Source of the DNA: Sphaerisporangium krabiense
GTDB lineage: Bacteria > Actinomycetota > Actinomycetes > Streptosporangiales > Streptosporangiaceae
DNA length: 64,000 nucleotides
Assembly (NCBI RefSeq): GCF_014200435.1
Contig: NZ_JACHBR010000001.1
Location: 930,001 to 994,000, forward strand
Direction: 5' to 3'
Every line of letters begins with the position of its first letter. Position 1 is the first letter of the stretch. Shown here in pieces: positions 58,844-64,000 of the stretch. Below the pieces are notes generated by a model. That model saw only the letters and a program-made list of their open reading frames with translations. It was not told the origin of the DNA and did no database searches. Position numbers and translations under genes: made by a program.

Positions 58844-61024
58844 ATGACCGATCGCCATCGACTGGAGCCGACGGCGCCATGGGTGGAGGTCGTCTCCACC
58901 ACCGCCGACTGGGACGCGGCCGATCCTCGCCTGCTGACCAGCATGCTGAGTCATCTCGTGCTCATCCGCGCGTTCGAGGAGTACGTTCTCGATCTGGCCG
59001 GTGCCGGCCTGATCCACGGGCCGGCACATTCGAGCATCGGTCAGGAGGGCGGCGCCGTCGGCTCGATCCTCCCGCTCACCAGCGCGGACACGGTCAACGG
59101 CTCGCATCGCGGCCATCACCAGTTCCTCGCCAAGGTGTTGGCGCATGTCGAGCCGAAGGGCATCGACCCGACCCGGGAGTTCTCCGACGACGTACGCGCC
59201 GTCCTGCTACGGACCTTGGCCGAGATCTGCGGCCTGGAACGTGGATTCGGCCACGGGCGTGGTGGCTCGATGCACCTGCAGTGGAAGCAGGCGGGCGCCA
59301 TCGGCACCAACGCCATCGTCGGAGGCGGGGTCCCGCTCGCCGCAGGCTCGGCCTGGGCGCACCGCCAGGCGGGCACCGATGCCGTGGCTGTGACGTATTT
59401 CGGCGACGGCGCCGCCAACATCGGCTCCACACTTGAGACGTTCAACCTCGCGGCGGCCTGGCATCTGCCGATCTGCTTCTTCATCGAGAACAACCGGTAC
59501 GCGGTCTCGACCAACGTCTTCGAGGTCACCGCCGAGTCCCGGCTGTCGGCACGCGGACCCGGCTTCGGCATCCCCAGCTGGAAGGTCGACGGGATGGACC
59601 CGCTCGCGGTCTACCTGGCGATGCAGGAGGCACTCGCGCACATGCGCGCCGGCAACGGGCCGACGATCGTCGAGGCCGACGTCTACCGCTACTTCCACCA
59701 GAACGGCCCGTTCCCCGGCAGCGCGTTCGGCTACCGCGGCAAGGCGGAGGAGAAGGAATGGCGCCAACGTGATCCGATCGAACAGTTGTCAGGCCACCTG
59801 CTGCGCCGCGAGGTCCTCAGCCGATCTGACATCGACGGGTCCGTCGAGCGCGCCAAGCGGTTGCTCGACGAGATCGGCGACCTGCTCCTCGAACCGTTGC
59901 CCGGTGGCAGGGCGGGCCAGCGCCGGATCAAGCCGCAGGAGTGGCCCGACCCGGCGTTCGTGGACGTGGGAGTGCACGGCGACCTCAGCGAATTCGCCGA
60001 GGCGCGGTTCGCCGACCGGGACACGTTCACCGGGGAGATCGCGGAGCAGAAGTTCATCGACGCCGTCGCCGGTGTGATGGCGCGTCGCATGGCGACCGAC
60101 GACACCGTCGTCGTGCTGGGTGAGGACGTCCATCGCCTCAACGGGGGCACCAACGGCGCGACCCGCGGCCTGAAGGACGCCCATCCGGACCGGGTCCTGG
60201 GGACACCGATCAGTGAGAACGCGTTCGCCGGGCTCGGCGGCGGCATAGCGCTCGACGGCCGTTACAAGCCCGTCGTGGAGTTCATGTACGCGGATTTCAT
60301 GTGGGTCGCCGCGGACCAGCTCTTCAACCAGATCGGCAAGGCACGGCACATGTTCGGCGGCGATGACGACGTGCCGTTCGTGCTGCGCAGCAAGGTCGCC
60401 ATGGGGACCGGCTACGGCTCACAACACTCGATGGACCCGGCGGGAGTCTTCGCGACCGCGCCGGGGTGGCGGATCGTCGCCCCGTCGACGCCGTTCGACT
60501 ACGTGGGACTGATGAACAGCGCGCTGCGGTGCAAGGACCCGGTCGTCGTCCTCGAACACACCGACCTGTACACCTCCGTCGGCGAAGGACCGGTCGACGA
60601 CCTCGACTATTGCCTTGCGGTGGGCAAAGCGGCCGTGCGGCGTACCGGATCCCAGATCACCGTCATCTCCTACCTGGCGATGGCCAACTACGTGCTGGAG
60701 GCGGTCGAGTCGCTCGGCGACATCGACGCCGAGGTGATCGATCTGCGCTGGCTCGACCGGGCCAGCATCGACTGGGACACGCTCGGCGAGAGCATCAGGA
60801 AAACGAACAACGTGCTGATCGCGGAGCAGGGTGCGGTGGGCACATCGTACGGCGGCTGGCTGGCCGATGAGATCCACCGCCGATTCTTCGACTGGCTGGA
60901 TCAGCCGGTGCAGCGGGTGACCGGCGGCCTCGCCTCCCCCAGCATCAGCAAGGTGCTCGAGCGTGCCGCCATCGCCAAGAGCGAGGAAGTGGCCGCCAAA
61001 CTGACCGAGGTCATGGGGTACTGA
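58844..61024 (+). CDS. 2-oxoacid dehydrogenase E1, alpha and beta subunits fused
   Basis: A 726-residue protein. The alpha half (to about 345) has the thiamin diphosphate motif FGDGAANIGSTLETFNLAAA ending in IENNRYAVS, and SHRGHHQFLA near the active site. The beta half (from about 400) has VLGEDVHRLNGGTNGATRGL, GTPISENAFAGLGGGIAL and EFMYADFMWVAADQLFNQ. It decarboxylates a 2-oxoacid and transfers the acyl group to the lipoyl domain of E2. Fused E1 chains occur in some branched-chain and acetoin-type complexes. I choose the ATG at 58844, with GGGAG upstream; a longer frame would start inside the operator. Confidence 0.93.
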   Translation: MTDRHRLEPTAPWVEVVSTTADWDAADPRLLTSMLSHLVLIRAFEEYVLDLAGAGLIHGPAHSSIGQEGGAVGSILPLTSADTVNGSHRGHHQFLAKVLAHVEPKGIDPTREFSDDVRAVLLRTLAEICGLERGFGHGRGGSMHLQWKQAGAIGTNAIVGGGVPLAAGSAWAHRQAGTDAVAVTYFGDGAANIGSTLETFNLAAAWHLPICFFIENNRYAVSTNVFEVTAESRLSARGPGFGIPSWKVDGMDPLAVYLAMQEALAHMRAGNGPTIVEADVYRYFHQNGPFPGSAFGYRGKAEEKEWRQRDPIEQLSGHLLRREVLSRSDIDGSVERAKRLLDEIGDLLLEPLPGGRAGQRRIKPQEWPDPAFVDVGVHGDLSEFAEARFADRDTFTGEIAEQKFIDAVAGVMARRMATDDTVVVLGEDVHRLNGGTNGATRGLKDAHPDRVLGTPISENAFAGLGGGIALDGRYKPVVEFMYADFMWVAADQLFNQIGKARHMFGGDDDVPFVLRSKVAMGTGYGSQHSMDPAGVFATAPGWRIVAPSTPFDYVGLMNSALRCKDPVVVLEHTDLYTSVGEGPVDDLDYCLAVGKAAVRRTGSQITVISYLAMANYVLEAVESLGDIDAEVIDLRWLDRASIDWDTLGESIRKTNNVLIAEQGAVGTSYGGWLADEIHRRFFDWLDQPVQRVTGGLASPSISKVLERAAIAKSEEVAAKLTEVMGY

Positions 61025-61026
61025 CA

Positions 61027-62328
61027 ATGGCAAAGGTGCTTCGCATGCCGGAGGTCTCCGCCAACGCGGTGGAGGCCGTCCTGCAGGAATGGCAGATCGA
61101 GGAGAACATGCCGTTCTCCGCCGACGACACCATCGCCACGGTGGAGACGGAGAAAGCCGTGGTCGACGTCGAAGCCGAGGCCGACGGCGTGCTCCTGAAG
61201 ACGCTCGTACCGGCCGGCTCGACGATCGAGGTCGGCGCTCCGATCGCGGTGCTGGGTGAGCCGGGCGAAAAGATCGACGACGTCGACGCGCTGCTCGCCC
61301 ATCTGAGAGTCGCGCTGGGCACGGCCGTTCCGGCGCCCGAGCGACGTACGGTTCCGGAGCCGGCGCGGCCCGACCCGCCGATGATCGCCAACGGCGGCAC
61401 GGCCACCGTACGGCGGGTCTTCGCCAGTCCACTGGCCCGGCGGCTGGCGCGGGACGCGCACCTCTCCGTCGATCAGATCCGGGGAACCGGCCCCGGTGGC
61501 CGGATCATCCGCCGTGACGTCGAGACCGCCGTCGCCGTCCAGGCCGATAGGGCGGCGACCGCCGCACCCACCTCTTCGACCGGCACCGTGCCTGCCACGG
61601 CGCCGGTGACGCCCACGCCAGGCGATCGCCCCTCCGCGGGTGGGCGACCGGCGTACGTCGACCGACCGCACAGCAGGATTCGCAAGGCGATCGCCGCCCG
61701 GCTGACCGCGAGCAAGCAGACGACGCCGCACTTCTACCTGCGCGGCACCGCCCATGCGGACAAGCTGCTGAAGCTGCGCGCGCGACTGAACGAGGTGAGC
61801 CCGACCAAGATCTCGGTCAACGACATGGTGATCAAGGCGGCCGCGGCCGCCCACCTTCTCGTGCCGGCGATGAACGTGGTCTGGACCCCGGACGCGATCC
61901 GCTCCTTCTCCACCGTCGACATCTCGGTGGCGATCGCGACCGAGCAGGGCCTGGTCACCCCCGTGCTCCGTTCGGTCGAGCGCCTGTCGATCTCCCAGGT
62001 CGCGGCCGGCGTCCAGGACTTCGCCCAACGTGCGAAGGCCGGACGTCTGCGACAGGACGAGCTCGAAGGCGGCTCCCTCAGCATCACCAACCTCGGGATG
62101 TACGGTACCGAAGAGTTCGACGCCATCATCAATCCGCCGCAAGCGGCGATTCTGGCAGTGGGCGCGGCGCGGCAGGAACCTGTCGTCACGAAGGGCAGGT
62201 TGACGGTCGGCACCGTGATCCGGGTGACGCTCTCCGTCGATCATCGCCCGGTGGACGGTGTGGTGGCCGCGCAGTGGATGAAGGCTTTCGTGTCGCTCGT
62301 GGAGAACCCCTTGCGGACGTTCGTCTGA
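61027..62328 (+). CDS. 2-oxoacid dehydrogenase E2 (dihydrolipoamide acyltransferase)
   Basis: A 433-residue protein. One lipoyl domain (lipoyl Lys in TVETEKAVVDVE, about residue 43) is followed by an Ala/Pro linker, a peripheral-subunit-binding domain (FASPLARRLARDAHLSVDQI, about 121-155), a second linker, and the catalytic domain ending in TLSVDHRPVDGVVAAQWMKA with the active HRxxDG motif. It forms the core with the E1 encoded 2 bp upstream. No E3 gene is nearby, so the cell's general lipoamide dehydrogenase is presumably used. Confidence 0.94.
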   Translation: MAKVLRMPEVSANAVEAVLQEWQIEENMPFSADDTIATVETEKAVVDVEAEADGVLLKTLVPAGSTIEVGAPIAVLGEPGEKIDDVDALLAHLRVALGTAVPAPERRTVPEPARPDPPMIANGGTATVRRVFASPLARRLARDAHLSVDQIRGTGPGGRIIRRDVETAVAVQADRAATAAPTSSTGTVPATAPVTPTPGDRPSAGGRPAYVDRPHSRIRKAIAARLTASKQTTPHFYLRGTAHADKLLKLRARLNEVSPTKISVNDMVIKAAAAAHLLVPAMNVVWTPDAIRSFSTVDISVAIATEQGLVTPVLRSVERLSISQVAAGVQDFAQRAKAGRLRQDELEGGSLSITNLGMYGTEEFDAIINPPQAAILAVGAARQEPVVTKGRLTVGTVIRVTLSVDHRPVDGVVAAQWMKAFVSLVENPLRTFV

Positions 62329-62555
62329 TGCGAACAAACCACGTCGCCGGGCCGACCTCGGACGCTCGCACGGTACCGAACTGCCTGGCGCGGCACCTGC
62401 CCTTGCGGTTCTGGCACAGCAGCCCGGAAAGGCGGGCTTTGTGGAGGCCTTGTCCGTGGTCCGGTACCTGCGCGATCACGTAGGAGCTGGACGAGTCGCA
62501 TGCGCTTAGCGCCGATGAGCAGCGGCTCACCCGAAACGATCGCAGCCGTGATTCG

Positions 62556-63722
62556 TCAGACGAGTGTCTCGGCCAGCCAGTCCGCGATGTAGGAAGTGGT
62601 GAAGGTCGGGTTGTCGAAGCCCACATGCTCCACGCCGCCCTCTTCAGGGGTGACGATGTGCAGTTCGCGCCGTGAGCTGTTCACCGCGGCGTCGTACTGC
62701 TTCTGGGCGAAGAGGGCAGGAATCTGGCGATCGTTCGATCCGTGAATCACCAGGAACGGCATCGTGATCCGGTGACTGTGCTCGGCCATGCTCATGGTTG
62801 CCGCGAACGGCGGGAAGTCCTCGGGAGTCTTCAGGCCGAACACCCAGGCGATGTGCTCGGCGAAGTGCGGCACCGATGGTTCGGTCCCCTGACCGCTCTC
62901 CTGCCTGTATGCACCGAGCTCAGGCCATGAGTAGATCGCGCCCCAGGCAACGCATGCTTTGAAACGTGATTCGAAAGCGGCGGCACGTGGCGCGTAATAG
63001 CCACCGAGTGACCAGCCGACCACGCCGCACCGGCCGGCATCGCAGTCGTCGCGCGAGGCAAGATAGTCGAGGCCGGCGCCGCCGTACTTCTCGCTCTGAT
63101 AGGAGCCGGTCATGCCGCGCAGCCGGAGAGCTTCACCGGAGCCGGGATGGTCCATGATCAGTGTAGAGATGCCACGCTTGGCGAGCTTTTGCGCGAGCCC
63201 ATTCCCGTAGACCATCTCCTTGGTCGAGTCGAGCCCGTTGAACTCCACCACGCATGGTCGCGGGCCGTCGCCCTCTCCGCGGACGAAGAGCCCGGGAAAG
63301 CTGGTCTCCCGGCCGTTGGCGCTGTACGGGATCTCGACGAACTCGCAGTTCTCGCGCTCGAATTCGACGCTTCGACGGAAGGTGTCGATCACCTTGCGGT
63401 ACAGGTCCTGCCGCCCCGCCGCGCCTGGCCGCTGCATGCGTTCCGCGGTCAGGTAATAGGTGGAGGCACGGCCGAGCTTTTCGCCGGCTGAGATCAGGTG
63501 GCCTGCCTCCTCATCGACCTTTGCCTGTTGGACCAGGCGGTCAGCGACCGTGCACCAGGCCGCGAGGAATGCCGCGGTCGCCGATTCGTCGTTCCCCTCG
63601 GCTTTCGCGGCCTCTACGAGGGGGCGGCACATCTGATCGATCTCGCCGATGCGGGCTCCCGAGACGATCGCGTGGTTGACCGCCATGTTCCAGACGTAGT
63701 TGCCGGCAAAGTATTCGAACAC
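62556..63722 (-). CDS. Alpha/beta hydrolase, 2,6-dihydroxypseudooxynicotine-hydrolase-like (copy 2)
   Basis: A 388-residue paralogue of 39754-40923 (389 residues) sharing the helical cap (EEAGHLISAGEKLGRASTYY) and the catalytic set: Ser in GVVGWSLGGYYAPRAAAFES, Asp in LVIHGSNDRQIP, His in TPEEGGVEHVGFDN. I set the start at the GTG at 63722 (FEYFAGNYVWNMAVN follows) because it aligns with MLNYFDDYSADLALS of copy 1. The frame extends to 63824, with a GTG at 63752 as an alternative. It ends the catabolic region on the right and is convergent with E2. Confidence 0.84.
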   Translation of the reverse strand: MFEYFAGNYVWNMAVNHAIVSGARIGEIDQMCRPLVEAAKAEGNDESATAAFLAAWCTVADRLVQQAKVDEEAGHLISAGEKLGRASTYYLTAERMQRPGAAGRQDLYRKVIDTFRRSVEFERENCEFVEIPYSANGRETSFPGLFVRGEGDGPRPCVVEFNGLDSTKEMVYGNGLAQKLAKRGISTLIMDHPGSGEALRLRGMTGSYQSEKYGGAGLDYLASRDDCDAGRCGVVGWSLGGYYAPRAAAFESRFKACVAWGAIYSWPELGAYRQESGQGTEPSVPHFAEHIAWVFGLKTPEDFPPFAATMSMAEHSHRITMPFLVIHGSNDRQIPALFAQKQYDAAVNSSRRELHIVTPEEGGVEHVGFDNPTFTTSYIADWLAETLV

Positions 63723-64000
63723 CGCGTAGTCCGTCCTGATAACGAAGATCACCAAGCCCAGGCGTACGCCTGCGGCAAGCCGTCGCAGACCCGGGTCACC
63801 CCAGTGTCGCCGCAGCGGGACCATCCGCCGGCCAGAACTCGGCCACCTGATGGTACGTCGACGAGGCCGGGGCGGAGGAGTACCGCGTGGCTACTTACAG
63901 ACCGCTTGACCCACGGCGAGTGGTCTGCCCCCGTGGCGAAGACCCGGCGATGCTTTCGACTGCCGGCCTTCGACCTCGTCGATGCCTTTCGCGTATCCCG
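63723..64000. other. Right edge without a supportable gene
   Basis: These 278 bp lie upstream of the minus-strand hydrolase and should hold its promoter. I see no conserved motif, RNA gene or partial protein that I can support before the window ends. Confidence 0.4.

Overview
The window is high-GC DNA from an actinomycete. Mycothiol synthase (mshD), the nitrogen regulator GlnR, the MurT/GatD lipid II amidation pair, a PIT phosphate transporter with its DUF47 partner, dCTP deaminase, an AfsR/SARP regulator and many GTG starts all point that way. A filamentous lineage such as Streptosporangiales is likely, but I cannot fix the genus from sequence alone.

Layout. (1) 450-3359: nitrobindin-like protein, DsrE-like protein, gatD-murT. 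(2) 3436-15683: an unnamed envelope locus. A HerA/FtsK-type ATPase, frameshifted exactly at four copies of a 5-bp repeat, sits with a two-pass membrane protein. Next to them a four-gene module (three single-pass exported proteins A-B-C plus a convergent polytopic protein D) occurs twice in tandem as diverged copies. (3) 15793-20555: a minus-strand sulfur/redox block. It runs MoaD/ThiS protein, DUF2993, ECF sigma factor, zinc anti-sigma factor, thioredoxin-like protein, a short cysteine-containing leader peptide, DUF4395, sulfurtransferase and DUF1416, and ends in two strong hairpins. (4) 20864-31009: glnR, a secreted 5'-nucleotidase, mshD, a very large Crp/NB-ARC/TPR fusion regulator, pit with its accessory gene, and dcd. 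(5) 31151-38444: tRNA-Gly(CCC) followed by a 7.2-kb segment bounded at its far end by a second copy (22/23) of the tRNA 3' end, so probably an integrated island. It carries gene remnants, an alpha/beta hydrolase, a PaaX-type regulator, and a SARP regulator divergent from a secreted NucA/NucB-type DNase. No integrase was recognised. (6) 38434-63722: an epimerase, then a large catabolic region. A seven-gene minus-strand operon encodes a dipeptide-type ABC importer flanked by two cupin genes that share a 599-bp, 99% identical block, and ends in a 2,6-dihydroxypseudooxynicotine-hydrolase-like enzyme. Beyond it lie an alcohol dehydrogenase, an M24-family protein, an XRE-cupin regulator, a beta-hydroxyacid dehydrogenase, a LysR gene, an acyl-CoA dehydrogenase / CoA transferase / enoyl-CoA hydratase / hydroxyacyl-CoA dehydrogenase operon, a GntR-VOC pair, a fused E1 plus E2 of a 2-oxoacid dehydrogenase, and a second hydrolase paralogue.

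How the parts may work together. In region 6 the gene content fits import of a small molecule, hydrolytic C-C cleavage, CoA activation, beta-oxidation-like steps and oxidative decarboxylation. The substrate cannot be read from sequence. Local regulation is unusually legible: TGTTCAC elements recur at the XRE, M24 and transporter promoters, a perfect 13-bp inverted repeat flanks the GntR-side divergent promoter, and a dyad sits at the LysR promoter. Region 2 is the best candidate for an undescribed multi-protein envelope machine.
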